64,000 nt of DNA, taken from the NCBI GenBank assembly GCA_000827265.1, contig KN834810.1:77250-141249 (forward strand). Reading direction: 5' to 3'. A model generated the notes under the pieces. That model worked only from the letters and a program-made list of their open reading frames with translations, was not told the DNA's origin and made no database searches. A program made the position numbers and the translations under genes. Shown piece after piece: positions 1 to 13,900 of the stretch (its first letter is position 1; every line of letters starts with the position of its first letter). The DNA is from Collybiopsis luxurians FD-317 M1. Its lineage: Eukaryota; Basidiomycota; Agaricomycetes; Agaricales; Omphalotaceae.

Positions 1-1283
1 ACGTGGTCGATCGCTGTGGCACAGCTTGGCGAGGAAAGAAAAGTCACGAGAATAACGCGTCTACTTAATGACATTGACAGGCGCTAAAGTCGGCGTCAAA
101 TGCGATCTTGCAACATTTTGTTAGCATCTGCCAGATTACAGGGTGGAATTTCTACATACCGTTCTTAGCTTGGAATACATTTGACTCAAAAAAAGTTGTT
201 CTTTTCTTACTCCTGCCTTTCGAGGATTTTTATTAAGAAGCATGAGGACGGGATATACCATATTACCAAAGGCAGAAGGCGGTCTGGCCACCACCATTAT
301 ACAAATTCCTTGTATCTGTCGCATGAGCGCGTCCGGACCTTCCCTTGGACTATTCAAGATTGAATTTGCAGCTCATCGCAAGGAAGCGTTAGGAACTTAC
401 TGACTGAGATCCACGACCCACGTGCATTTCACGTGGTCATTTCCAACATTTCCTCTGAAAACACGATCACGGTCCGGGTGACATTCGATCCGGCTTTTAT
501 TAAAAACTTTTACAGCCGTTTGCATAAAGTTTTGCAGTTTCAATTTTTTTTCGTCGTGTTTATGTGTATTTGGTATTCTCATGGGATCTCTATAAGAGTC
601 GGACACAGAGCCGACGCCTAAAGGACGAGCAAACCGCTGATTTCGATAACGATCGACTCACAGGTGGTGTCGTCGGATGCTGGTTCCGTACGATTTGGTG
701 GGCCTAGGCCCCGAAATGTATAGAGCAAGCAAATACAATCAAGCTAGTGAAAAACAGCTGTAACAGTAATTTGACAGGACCTTCCAGAAACAAAAAAAAC
801 TTCACACTCTTCTAACACTCTTCGGTTCCAACTTGCAAAATTATTTTTAAGACGGTCTAGACTTGACTTTCTGAATTGAGGGTCCAGACCGAGAATTTCA
901 TAGAATGTCGCAGAACGTTGTGACGTCACACGTGATCCATTCATGGCGGATTAAACTGTTAAAACAGTTCAGAAAACTCCAACAAATGCAATTTTCTGAC
1001 GTCTTAAACCCGTTAGAGGTTTGCTTTTCAAGCAAGTTCCTGCCACTTGATGCTCTCAAGCCCTTGAAGATTTCGCCCAAAGCGGAACGTCCTGCTCTCA
1101 AGTATGTCGCCTCTGTATGACAAGGTCCTTTTGTTGCTGAAGCAAATGTCACTTACAAGATATCGCTCTAAGAGCTTAGCATCACCCTTTGACCGGCTCA
1201 TTACGGGTTCTTTCCCATGGCCTCTTACACCGTCGTCCCCTTTGTATGTAAAAGGGGTACTCTATTGATGATACTTAAAATTA
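1..1283. other. Intergenic left edge, no gene recognised
   Basis: Only short overlapping open frames on both strands occur here. None has a recognisable motif, and no splice pattern joins them into a longer protein. The last part is the presumed promoter and 5' region of the BTB gene that begins at 1284. A first exon of that gene could lie here, but I could not identify one. Confidence 0.5.
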
Positions 1284-2381
1284 ATGATAGATGTCCTTCT
1301 CAAGGATACTTTGCCCAGGTACACCAGGGTAGGTAGCATCAACGGAATGCCCCCGCCGGACCTTGTCCTCAAGTCCAGCGATTCCGTCCTGTTTCACGTT
1401 CATACGGAACAGCTCAACTCTGCTTCCAGAAACAACTTTGGAGCATTGGCAGTTCCAAACGGCGCTATGAACCCCGTCGCGGTCTCAGAAGATCACAAAA
1501 TTCTAACTATCATCCTGGACATCATCTACCGCAAACCTAGCGCTGCTCTAGACTATTCTCCTCCGTTCCCTTTTGACACGTTAGCAGCAGCAATTTCACG
1601 TCTACCCGTTTATGGTATAGATCTTCATGCCCAGCTCGACTTGAACAATTCCAACGGGGCAGTAGCAGACACTGACACTGACAAATCATCTCCCGCCCAT
1701 CCCATGTTTCAAGCCCTTCATGCGCACGCCACTACGCATGCGCTCCAGTTGTACATTCTCGCTGCTCAGAACAACATGGAAGCTCTCGCAGTCGCAGCAT
1801 CTACGTACCTCGTCGGGCTGCAAATGGAAGATCTCACCGACGAAGACGCAGAAGCTATGGGTTCCCGCTACTTGCATAGACTCATCTTGTTGCAGCTTCG
1901 ACGGGAAGAGGCGTTGAAAAAGGTTCTTTCATTCAGCTCATCGTAGTGCATCTTGGCAGTTAGAACGATTATTCCTTCTACTTAGATCCTACTTCAACCT
2001 CCATACCCTCACCGTGAAACACCCGACTGCGACGTCCTAGATCAGAAAGCTCTCCTCAGAGCTTGGGTTCTCTTTGCTGCTTATTTCGCCTGGCAAATCC
2101 GACCCGGTGCGCCCCCTTTATATTCTTTTTCTTAATCAACTTTGGAATATCGTTTGATCTCTGGATTTCTCAATACATCATAGATCTACCTTCAGCGGCG
2201 CTGGAAAACCTTCTCGCTCCCCTTGCTGGTCACGTCTCATGTGAGCTATGCAAACGTTCCATTAGAGAGCAAGTTACAAAAATCGTTCATGAGTGGGAAG
2301 CGGTCAAGGTGCGTTTGATTGGAATTCCTTGTATCTATCCATTGGGTGAATTTTTGCGTTCCGGCATAGGCAACCATTTAA
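1284..2381 (+). CDS. BTB/POZ domain protein (basidiomycete type)
   Basis: The protein opens with a BTB-like stretch in which residues such as DLVLKSSDSVLFHVH form the start of the fold. Such domains mediate protein-protein contacts, often as Cullin-3 adaptors, but the partner is unknown here. The C-terminal half has the basidiomycete family pattern: a Leu-rich LHRLILLQLRREEALKK segment, then DCDVLDQKALLRAW, then a CELCKRSIRE motif. Three short introns are supported by frame continuity: 1923-1985, 2107-2183 and 2309-2369. Splicing the last one gives a C-terminus ending VKATI, matching the usual VKRTI-type end of this family. The ATG at 1284 is the first in frame, but an upstream exon cannot be excluded. 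The exons seen are intact. Confidence 0.75.
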
Positions 2382-3065
2382 TTGGAAGGCTACAAATAGG
2401 ACTTGGAGATCTTCGGCGGATGCTTGAATGCGCTCGGTCATAAATAAGTCCCTTTTCTTCTACTGTTTGGTTTTTCACGTCTGCTCTATATCAGATTTCT
2501 TACTTGTCACTATGCGTTCATGATTTGGTCTCTTTTCATGTATCTTCATTTAGAAAAAAAGAAAACAATCTGCGATCCATTCCAAAAGTGCATTGATAGC
2601 AAAAGAAAGTGAGGTACGTTGCTGGGGCTTGGGTATGGGCAAATATCCAGAGTGGGGGCATGATTCGCGATCCAGTCTAGTTATCCTGGAAATCACAGTA
2701 GACGGTAGTCTGAATCTTTCTCTGTCTCTCTATTCTCGTCACAGTATCGGCCTAGGGGAAGCATTGGAGCCCGAATCTGCTGACGAAGGCGTTCGCGGGG
2801 AATGAACGAAAACCTGATAGTGCACGGAAAGCACGAAGCTCAGGAAGGTGGAAAACTCGTTCCTTTACTTATGCAGCACTTAAAACATGCCAACCTGATA
2901 CGGCCAGGATATCAGTTTAACAGAATCTGAATGTCAAGAGATCATGTAATTTGCACTATAAATAACAATTACAAGTATTAACAGTGGGCGGGTGATACAC
3001 ACAGAGTTGTTCAGCACAAGCATAAAACAGAATAACAAAACCTCACAAAACACTGTTGTTCACGC
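2382..3065. other. Intergenic, converging 3' ends
   Basis: This stretch lies between the stop of the BTB gene (+) and the stop of the vWA/E2 gene (-), so it should hold both 3' untranslated regions. The short open frames at 2593-2805 and 2992-3222 have no recognisable features. I see no RNA gene. Confidence 0.5.
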
Positions 3066-6000
3066 TCAGTCTTCCAATTCCGCTCTCCATTCAGCCCGAG
3101 TCTTGGATGCATGCGTCGAGACCGCCTTGGCAACGGCAAAAGCGTACTCTCCATTATCGTCGTCTGCAAATGAGACTGAGAACATGGTTTCCAGAGTAGT
3201 GCAATTAGTCCACTTACAGTAGCGCATCGATGCTTGCGTTTCGAGTGGATTTTCAAGATCCGGGTGCGTAAATATCTGATATACCAATTGCAAAGCAGTT
3301 TCCATCTTTGTATCGGAGGACCACAAGCGCCCCAATTCGGCGATACAGACCTAGAGGAGTGGCATGAGATACAATGCTGAGGTTGTTCGACTGAGACACA
3401 CACCTTTCCCTGTTTAGATACCTGATTTTCAATGAGTCAGCCGCAGAAACATAGAGAAGATAAATAATTCCTATACAAACATTTGGATGCATAATAAAGT
3501 TTACAAAACGAATATGAGGTGGGTCTCTGGGATAGCCCTCGGGGAAGTCGCAAGTTAAGAAATAAACGCCATTACGATAGAGACATCCCTCGTCTTTTGG
3601 GGCCTAAAATCCAAGAAAGATATGAGAAGGGACCAGGACATAGAAAATCGTGTGACTCATACCTCCATTACAATGCGCAGGAAAGTGATATCGCTTTCAT
3701 CAACGTATATATCCATATAGTCGGGCGTCTTCTTCATGAGATCATGAATCTAACAAAAAGAGTGAGAAAAGGAAAGAAAGCAATAATAATCTCACCTCGA
3801 GCATGATTCTCTTCAGTCGGTCATCTCTCATCCTTCCAGGCCGGTTTGTGATAAGATCTAAAGGCTTGACCTTGTTGAAAAGTTTAGCATGTTCAGCTCG
3901 CTTGGGGAACTGGTCAAGTGTGACTACGTCGACCGGATAGCGACTGGTGTTTCCATAAAACGAAATGAGGGAAAACAGACTCCGGACTGGTGCCATGACA
4001 ATAGTAGGGGTAGGGCGTTCTCCGGAGCTCAGGACTGTCTCCAGGTCCTAGAAAGAGAATCACTTCGAATACAGCACTTTGATAATTGTTCAGACATACA
4101 AAAATACTCAGAGCATCACTGAGAGATGTTCGAGGGCAAAATCGATACCCGCCTTTGAAGGACTATCAGAGATTGCCAATGTAAACAATGAAAAGAGTCC
4201 TTCTTACCAGTCACTACAGAGATTCCATGTAAAGCAGCATCGACAGTTGGTCCAACCTGAACCGAATCAACTGTAATTTTATTCCTCTGAAGAGCAGCCA
4301 AAACCTCCAGAGGCGACTCCTTTGAACTTGTATCTTGTCCGTCGGAGACCATGATGATTCGTCGACGAAGGTTGGGAATATCCGTACGATACTCGACGAG
4401 CATTGAACGCGCAAGATCCAAGGCATCGTAGACGGCGGTGTCGCCACCCGCTTTCACTTGACCAAGCTCTTCACGGAACTTCTCAAAGAGCGGAGTTAAT
4501 GGTTGGGTAATATTGGCCCGATTAGAAACTGCAAAAACTGTCATTTTCAAGGCAAGAACAGAGTAGAGTTAAACTCACACGTTACAAGTCCGAGAACCAA
4601 GGGGACAGTAGTATCGAAAGAGCACTGCAAAAAAATTTGTGAAAAACCATTCTCATTCGTTTAGAAAATTCACTTACTGCCCGATTCAAAAAAACATTGA
4701 ATAGTTCGGTCAAGAGATGAAGTCGTGTAAGATATCGACTTTCCTCAACCGTGCTCGAAGGAATGTGAACGGGCCCGCAACTGAGTTTCTGTTCTCTAGA
4801 TGTAAGGAAGCTCGATAGTTTTGACGCCCCAGAACCAGTGCCCGATAAAGCTGCAGAAAAGGGGCGTCCCACGCGACTACCATCTCCAACTGCCCGCAAG
4901 CCATGCCTGTAGGGAATGATGAGGTTCAGTATCCTCGATAAGTCAATCAGTAAGCTGACCAAAGGGTGGTTTTCGACAGAGAGAATGCATAGCTATGATG
5001 GAAACCGAATAGAGCCAGAAGAGTCGCATCAGATGGAAGTACCACCTGAGTAGCGTTGGACTCGAAAGAAAGTATGAAAGGAGTACGAATATGCGGTCTT
5101 GCATGTATGATTTGAATCCGATGCCCATCTATCAAGCCTGCACTTGATAGGGTGACACTCTCGGAATCTGAGATGACTCTCCATGCAAAAGTATCTGAGC
5201 GTTTCAGCGAGAAGTAGGAGTATGTGGCGCCAACTGCTCGATTCACAAGAGAATACAGAGTGCGAGTAGTCGTTGTTGGACTAAGCTGCCAAGAAGTTGC
5301 CTTGCCGTTATGGTCAAGTGTAAGCTCTAATGTTTGCCCGGAGCCACCTCTTCGAGGAAGTAGATCTTGGCCAGAAATCTGGATGAAGCTCCTCAGAGTG
5401 CCCAAGTAAACAAAACAGAGTCATACCCATTTCGAAATAGCAAACTTGAGCTGTTTCTTTGACCGTTGTTGTTGGACAAAGAGTCCGTTTGGCCAATAAC
5501 TCAAATCATCGAACCAAGAAAGAGAACTGTTACTGACAAAGACACCGTATGGAGCCTGGCGAGGCTGACACGGGTCATCTAGTATATTACCAGTTCTATT
5601 ACATTTTGTCAGCGATTACAGAGCTATGTATTACCATTTGAATGACTTACTTCGGATCGATAAATTTGCGCGGGATCACAAACGGCTCTGTACCTATGAT
5701 GGCTTCTCCATCGATATCAGTGTCGTTGATAGCATCGGATAAATAATCCTGCACAAATTCAGGCACCTCTGTGCAAATTTTGACGAAAGCTGCGTGCTAA
5801 CGAGCGAGATCAGGTATTAGACAACATGATTAACAGAAGGATATATACGACCAAACCTTTGTAAAAGCTACACCGATTTCATCCGTGTCAGCCGTAATGA
5901 TATCACGGCGAGCAATAGCTTCAAGCTCGTCTATCAAGGCTCTTAATGCTGCTGGGGAGAGATCACCATCCTCATCCAGATAGTCATTTCTCGATTTGCG

Positions 6001-9000
6001 AAACTGACAATATGAGCGCAAGGCGACCAGAGCCGACCAATCTAGATTATCATCTAGCAAGGAGCACGCTGCGAACCAGAATGATCAAATTTGGCAACAG
6101 AAAGGAAGAGGGGAAGAGTACCTCCATTGCGAAGCTCATCGTCTGTCATTTCAGAGGTCAAGTCCTTGATGCGTTTGTCTTCTTCCTCCCGACTCGACCT
6201 CTTCTCCTGCATCTTCAGGGTATGAGAATCTTCCACACCCGAGCGTTGATTCATCGACTGGCTCAAATCCAAACAAATGACAATCGCCTGCAAACGTAGT
6301 CAGAAAAAAAAATACATAAAGGTGCACGAAACCGAACCTCTTCAGGATCTCTGGTAGGCGCTCCTACTCCACTGTATGTATCTATCTCCCAAGTCTTCTC
6401 GGCCTTGCGTGATGGAATAATTTTGTCGAGCGCGTTAGCAACATCATTGATATCGACTTCAGTGTCGCCCGAGGCTCTGGGATACAGAGTCCGAATGTCA
6501 ATCTAACGAGAAAAACAAAATGACCACCCACGTCGGCCGGAAAAAATTCACATCGCGAGTCGAGCCGCAGCCACGACCGGTGAATACAGCAATGAATCCC
6601 TTGATGAACGTAGAGTTAGTAAGAGAAAGTGTACTGAAAGCCCACGAGCTCTTACATCCGAGTCAAGCACAAGTTGAGGCGCAACTATAGCCGGAGCTTT
6701 CAAGTCCAACGGTCCTCGAATAACCAACTCTGTTCCATTCGCTTGTCGAATGGACTGATTAAAATCACGACCAGCAACCTCAATTCGGATAGCACAAGAA
6801 GAGGGTGCGTTCCCGATACGATCAGCGTGTAGAACGGCTAGGGACGTCTGGCTAGGCAAGTATTTTCCGGCATTGACAGCCTGGCAAATCACGCTATCAG
6901 AATCAAGATCGACAGGTTGAAAATTTTGAACATCGCCCGTGTAGTGTGAAGAAGATGGTCTGTATAGTAGAGCTCCAGGAATGTGAAGCATAGCGAAAGA
7001 GCGTTCGGAAATGTAGGTACCCCAACGAACAGGATCTCGGAGTCTATTGCCTGAAGATGCACATAAAAGTGATATCTCCTCAATTGCTGGGTCTCTAGAA
7101 CCGAGAGAGATCGGATTGGATGCAGACATAATCCATCCAAGCAGTATCCTGGACTAGACGAAGTGACCGGAGTAGGTAAAATCATTATCGGGGAAAAATT
7201 CTCACTTACAGCTTCGAATGTACGCTCAACATTGTTCACAATAGCAGAAGGACCTTCATAAGAGAACGCTTTGAGTGCATGATACATGGCACTTGCAAGA
7301 GCTGCCTGTTCTTCTGGGAGTAAAGTTTTATTTTTGATGATGAGGGCAACTAGAGGATTTCGGAGTTAGTAAAGGTCATTCTAAAGAAAAAAGCGCAATC
7401 AACATACCGGAACGAACAGCGGGAGGGAACCGGGAAACCATGTATAGCATTGCAAGCACATTGCCCGTTGTTTGGGTACAATTTTCTCCATGGGCTATGG
7501 CTTCCGCCATCACATAAAGCGAAGAGAGCAAGGACGCAATTCCTCGAGATGTTTGTTTGATTCCATCTGGATACCAAGCAGGATTATTCAGAAACGTTGC
7601 CTTTCCGGTCTTTGGCAAGGCAGCCGCTTCACCCTTTGCAGCTGTTCGCTGGACAACATAGAGAACGAGAGGTTCAGCAGAAGTACACCCAGGAGTCACG
7701 AGCTGGAGATCCCCGAGGGTCGCACAGTCGCAGGTTGAGAATACAGGAACTCGAGAGGTATGGAAGTCGATCGTACTATACAGCTCCGTTTGAGTATCGA
7801 CCGGCTTAGCACCAGTTGCCGATGGTCCATGCTTGGGCTTATACCCTGGTGCAGGGGTGAAAAGCTGAAATCTCCCTGCGGCCCCTGAACCGTGACAAGA
7901 GGCGGCGCATACGGTGACAAGAGTGGTTTCAGTCATGAGAACCATACTGTATCGCAGGCCAAATGACTTAAATCAATACACTCAGGATAACTTAGAAACT
8001 AAACTGCCTCACCCAGTTGTCGGATCTCGACGTGGAACCGAAATTGTCAACCCGCACTCCGGTACTACAATTTCCTGTGCAATCAAGTGCTCGCGAACAA
8101 TGGTAACAATCGCAGAAACGTCGATTTTAAAAGCTTTGGAGCATGGAGGACTTGGATAGAGATGCTCCGGGATTGGAATATAGATGATTTTCTGCTCAGT
8201 AGGGCCATCCCAAACGAGAATAACGTGAGGAAGCCGAAGGCCAAAGATCCTCTGTTCAAAAGGAAATTGCGCAAGAGGGCAACCTGATGGACAGGCCACA
8301 GGTTTAGACGTGAGGCTGCGGGTAGAGTCTACTTGGAGATGAAGCCCCAAGCAGTGAGCGTGATGAAGATGGCCACAGCCAGCGTTCTACAGGTAGCATC
8401 AGGATAATGTCATCGGGACACGATTCGACATGGACTCACAGAGACGAGTGGGCAATAAACCTGCTCGGCAGGGTCAACGCCCACACTTTCACAAAGTTTA
8501 CAGGGAAATCCTTCGAGGTTGGATTGAATAAATAACGGAAATGCCTAAAGAAGACGAGCCTGTTTACCTAGAGCTCCTTCACAAATTGAGCAATGGGGTG
8601 GCTTCGTTGAGTCGAGCGCTGGAGATAGCATAAGACTTTCAAAAGCATTTTCGGAGATATGGCCTCACCAATGGCGTCATGCGAATAAGGACATCGTGTA
8701 CCATGAGCACAGGGTGACCCGTCGATGCTGAGCCGACAGTGCATACTCGATAAGAGTCCATGGGTCGTGATCTCAGTTACGGTAGCACATGCGCATGTTT
8801 CTTCTATACTGTCCTTACACTTGGAGCACTTTTCAGCATCTAACGAGGCAGATTCTGCCTCGAGTTTGAAGCCTAATGCTTGGGAAGCTTCTAATTTGAG
8901 AGAATGCTAAATAGATGGTGAGAGCGAGGGCATGATAGCAGATATGAACCAACGTACAAGAGTGACTTGACTGCTGACGCGAGCTCCTTTGAAGGCAAGA

Positions 9001-9603
9001 ATTCCGAAATCATTCGTGGGTTCGCCCGCATCTGTTGGATGAGCATTTGCACAACGACGAGCGAGTTCGGGCGTAACAAAAAGTATCTGTCTTCCATCCT
9101 GAGTCTCATCAGACACGTTGATCGGAGTATGGGCAGTCGATTCCGACGGTGTAGGTTTAAGTGAATGTTGCTGTTCGGATGGGGCATTGGACGCTATGAT
9201 TCTGGCGGTAACGATTTCGTCATCGGAGATAGACATGATTGAGCTAGGATAACGGTAAGTCAAAAATCATTTCACGCAAAAGTGGGACCTACTCTTGCGG
9301 CCGAAGTTCGAATCTGCCATTGACTTCCAAACAGAGGCTGTCTTTGTCAATGTTGAAAGTTTTCGCGACTTCTTCAGCTAGTTCAGCGTTTGTCGCTGTG
9401 TTCAGTAACGATATCTGGGAAAATATTTTTAATTATGAAGTAAAACAGCGCAAAATTGTTCTTACTGCGGTGTTTCGTTTTTTTTTAGATGCCAGTTCAC
9501 AGCCATCGCCGACTTCCAGAGCTACTAGGACTCTTCGCAGAGTCGTAGACCGGACTTCAGCGGTTGGCGTGCCCGTGTAGAACTCTTTCAGAGCCTTGAG
9601 CAT
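3066..9603 (-). CDS. Large vWA domain / ubiquitin-conjugating (E2) fold fusion protein
   Basis: A multi-exon gene of about 6.5 kb with many short introns. Reading down the minus strand, it gives an N-terminal region (9.6-8.9 kb), then a Cys/His-rich zinc-binding-like segment (about 8.8-8.3 kb) with several CxxC pairs and an HLHHAHC-like run. Next comes a long middle region, then a von Willebrand A domain. The vWA MIDAS motifs are visible: DLSQS near 6.26 kb, GGDTAVYDAL near 4.43 kb and VSDGQD near 4.34 kb. The C-terminus is an E2 fold. Removing two introns gives HPN at about 3.49 kb, then VSKQGK, then VCIAELGRLW near 3.34 kb, so the HPN signature and the catalytic-position Cys are both kept. 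The likely role is ubiquitin or ubiquitin-like transfer with metal-dependent ligand binding by the vWA domain. The first in-frame ATG is at 9603, but coding-like sequence extends to about 9654, so an upstream exon is possible. Confidence 0.75.
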
Positions 9604-9856
9604 TCGAGGAAGATGGGGGAAGCGAACGAAGTACACTTCATGGTCATCCGCCACAATTTACGGATGATTCACACGTAAAGCTGCGCATCGCGCGCTTCTT
9701 GCGGAGTCAAGGTGGAAAGATCACAACCTAAAACTTAGAGTCTTGACCGGCGACCGCAAACAAGTACGTCACATGACTGTGACGCCTATGTGAGATGATA
9801 GATCTTCTATCAACTTCGTGAATTTAAGCAATATAAGAAATTAGGTTCAGAGGAAC

Positions 9857-10272
9857 TGTTGAGAATATTGTCAAGAATGGAGGCCCAGATGCATGGAGGC
9901 ACGTGGGCGCATACTTGGGCATCCTGAGGTTCAGAGTATATACCTCCGTCGCAGATATCAAGCTGTCCAACAATGGAGCTATGCAAAGAGGGGTTTATGT
10001 TTTTCCTATCTCACTTTCCTACTTTCTCCTAATCATTATTCCGCCTCTCTTGAAACATATATATATTTCACTTGATACAGACTTTCCCCTCAGAACTTCT
10101 CCTATGTTCTGAGGGTATGTTGATCTATATTCCTTTTTCCTTATTTCTTTACTCATTGATTATTCCTATAGTCATACACAGTGTACTAACATAGACTATA
10201 GGTAATATGAGAACTTCTCCTACATTCTGAGGTCATACACAGTGTACTAATGTAGACTATAGGATCTTGACA
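9857..10272 (+). repeat. Probable 5' LTR of the copia element
   Basis: The segment starts TGTTGAGAATATTG and ends CTTGACA, so it has the TG...CA ends expected of an LTR. It sits directly upstream of the gag frame. It contains a repeated motif: AGAACTTCTCCTA at about 10092 and 10210, and TCATACACAGTGTACTAA at about 10172 and 10233. No matching 3' LTR was found to the right, so both edges are inferred. Confidence 0.5.
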
Positions 10273-10329
10273 GATTCACAGTCAGAAGAGCAATTGAGTC
10301 TAGACTGTACAAAATCCGTATACTGCACA

Positions 10330-10941
10330 ATGTCTTCCAACCCTAGCTCCCTTCCTAATCTCCTTGTCTTCCCTGAGGACCGCCAGCTGACCAGAATATC
10401 AAACTGGGCAATCTTTTGTGATCACTTGAAGAGTGTTGCTCATCCCACAGGTCTTCTTGGTTACCTCGATGGTACCATTCTATCTCCCACTTCTCCTCCT
10501 CCTGCCACTGGTCCCATTAATGCTCTCAGTGTCCCTCCTGCTCCAATCACTCCTGTTCCTACTTCGATCAATTCTCGCTCCCCTTCCATTGAGGAATGGG
10601 AGTTGAGAGATGGGCATCTTGCTGGTATAATCTACCAAAATATCAAAGACCCTAGATCAATCAGAGTCACTGAGGATATGTCTTCCAATGCAATGTGGAT
10701 GAGACTTACTGCCAAATACAAAACTAACTTGGCTGCCACTCAGGCACTTGCAAAAGAACAGCTCCAGCAATTTAAGTATGTCCCCAGAATGCAATTTGAG
10801 GACTACTTCAAGCAGCTTGAGGCTCTACGTAAAGCTGCAAATGACATAGGCTGTTCAGTTCAGGATGAAGACCTTTGTACCAGATTCCTCACCTCCCTCA
10901 CTTCCAATTATCTCTGGATCTTGCAGACCCATGGAGCATGA
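10330..10941 (+). pseudogene. gag: copia gag-like protein
   Basis: The ATG at 10330 opens a frame with the copia gag (UBN2-like) pattern: a WAIFCDHLKS start, a Pro/Ser-rich linker, WELRDGHLAGIIYQNI, and a C-terminal MQFEDYFKQLEALRKAAND helix region. The frame stops with TGA at 10939 and again at 10960. The same frame then continues into the zinc knuckle and pol, so the natural product was probably a gag-pol polyprotein. Gag forms the cytoplasmic virus-like particle that packages the element RNA. Confidence 0.75.
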
Positions 10942-10980
10942 CCGTTCGCTGATCTCAAGTGAACTCTGGTCAAATATGAC

Positions 10981-13900
10981 ATGATGGTCAAGTCTGCTAA
11001 TGCTGCCTCCCCTGAGACCATTGTCCCTACTGCTCTTGTGACCGCTGGCCAGATTGTCTGCAAAAATTGTAATCGCGCTGGCCATGTTAAGAAGGGTTGT
11101 TGGGCTTGTGGAGGAGGGCATGAGGGAATGGGTCCTTGCTGGTATAAAGCACTGAAAGGAATGGAACCAATCAAATTGGCCAACACTTCTGCTACTGCCG
11201 CCACCACTATGGATAACTCCTACATGGTTACACCAACTTCCACCACCACTATCTATCAGTTCAATGACGATGATTTCGATGGTACAAACTCACTATCTTG
11301 CCATCAAAACTCCCCTGACATCTTTGTAACTAGACTGGGAGGGGAAACTCATTCCCTTTTAGACAAAGAGGGGAGGGGCAATGTTAGTGTAGTGGTCAAT
11401 GCTGTATCATCAACCTTACCTTCATTGAATATATCTATTCCAACCTATTTGGATAGTGCTGCGTCACATTGGTGTATACGAGATCGCCGATGTTTTATTA
11501 CTTACACATCAGCGAAAGGCTTAGGTCAGATGGCCGAAGAAGGGAAGAGGGGAGCATTTTTAATTGAAAGGCATGGCATTGCTGAAATCTCTATACAAAT
11601 GCATGAGGGATCAGTAAACTGTCTACGCTTTCCTGCAAAACACACACCTTCATTTGGAATGAACCTTCTGTCAATCCCAGCTATGGACAGGAGGGGCCTC
11701 TGGGGTGAATGGGGAAACAATAGTATTGTCATTAAGGATCCTGCTTCTGGGAGATGTGTTGTAGATGGTCACCTTGCATCTAGTCGTGGTGGCCATGGTC
11801 TGTATCAAGTGGATGTTGCAGATGACCTGGAATCGCTGTCTTCATCAAATTCCACACCTGCAAATACATCTTCTCCTCCAATTGTACTCACTTCTGTTGG
11901 TAATTCTTGCTCCAAGCTGTGTTCGCTTGCAATGTGGCACACCCAATTCGGCCATGCTGATGTCAATGCTATCCATCTAATGGCAAAATGTAAGCTAGTC
12001 GATGGGCTTGAAGTGACTGACTTTGAGCTTTGTGGAAAATGTGAACCATGTTTATATGCTAAAGCCAAATGCCTACTGTTTGATGACATTGTGATCCTGG
12101 CCTCTGAGCCCCTTGACTGCATCAGTTTGGATCTCTGGGGACCATCACGCACAAGGAGCCTAGGGGGAGCCAGTTATATGATACTCATCTGTGATGACAG
12201 GACTGGCATACCTTTCCCTTATTTCTTGTCTAACAAGGAGGCCCAAACAATCCTCAAGTTTGTTCAGGAATTTGTGGAGATGGCCAAGCAACAGACAGGG
12301 CAAAAAGTGAAGGTGTTTTGTATAGATATGGGCCAGGAGTTTGACAACAAACTGATGGACAGATGGTGTGCTGAATGCGGAATCCTAATTGAAAAGGTGC
12401 CAAAAGCATCATCCGCAGCAAATGGACAGGTTGAATGCGCCAATGGTACCATCATTTCAGGAGTCCGTTCAATGATCAAAGACTCTGATCTGGATAACCA
12501 ATTTTGGGCAGAGGGAGCAGCTTCATATTGCTACATACATGGGATGATTCCAACCAATAGGCATCCAGGCTGTATTCCTTGGGAAAAATGGTATCAGAGC
12601 AATGGCAGGAGAACCAATGTGTTGCACTTATGTCAATGGGGCTGCAAAGTATGGGTGACAGACCTTGACAGGGTAAATGGCAAGTTGGGGAGGCAATCAT
12701 GGGAGGGACAGTTTGTTGGATATGTAGGACATCATGGATACCAAGTGTGGGACCTGGTGAGAAGGGCTGTCTATCTGGTAAGGGACATTGTGTTCAAAGA
12801 AGGAATGCCCCATTGCACTAGGGGCATTGATATAAACTCAAATGGACCAATTTTTGACACTGACCTTGAGGTGGATCAAATGGTCCAGTTCGAGAATGGC
12901 AATGAGTCTGCCCCAATTCCCAATACTATCTCTGGCACGCCTGCTCCTCAAACAGAGTCCCCCACTGAACCAATAGAGTCCTCCTCCAAACAACAACCAC
13001 ATCTTCAACTGACCCTGACTCCACCAGTACCAGCCAATCCACCCATTCTATGCCGTTCCAGTTGCCTACACACTCCCTTGGCTTGCCAATTGTTACATGT
13101 AGAGTTGCAGGCAGAAGAAAATTGTGCATGTGATGAAGCTCAGGACTGGGCCAATATTGTGGTTTTGGCAAGCACCATCAAAGGGGGAGAGGTGTACATT
13201 CTGAAAACCTACCATGAAGCAATGCAAAATGCGAATGATTGGCTTCCACCCATGCAGAGGGAATACAACTTGTTATGCGAATGTGGATGTTGGACACTAG
13301 TTGAAAAGCTGGAGAATGCAAGGATCATGCAGGGAATGTGGGTTTATGATGTAAAAGTTGATGGTGAGGGTAACCTGTTAAAGAGGAAGGCTCAATATGT
13401 TGCTTGTGGCAACAAACAAATTCCAGGGGTTGACTTTCAGAAGAGTTGGTCAATGGTTGCCAGATTCAAATCTGTCCATCTTCTTATATCGATATGCACC
13501 TTCAAGAAGCTTTGTACTCATCAATGGGATTTTTGGCCACTTACCTTAATGGTAATCTACTGGATGACCCTCCCATTTACATGCTCCAACCCACTGGTTT
13601 CACTCAACAGGGGGAGGAAGAGAAGGTCTGCCTGATGCATAAACCGCTTTATGGTATGGCTCAGGCAGGGCACATTTGGTATAAGGAATTAGAAGAAAGG
13701 TTCAAATGAAATGGCTTCAAATCTTCTCAAGTGGATCTATGTATCCATTTCCATCGCAATCCCAAAACCAATGAGTCAATGATAGCTACAGTCCATACTG
13801 ATGATGTTTATTCAGGCTCTGATTCAGACAGGGAAGCTGATGATACAGTCAATGGGTTCACCAGGTGGGATCTGACTGATGTCTGTGACAAACACTTCCT

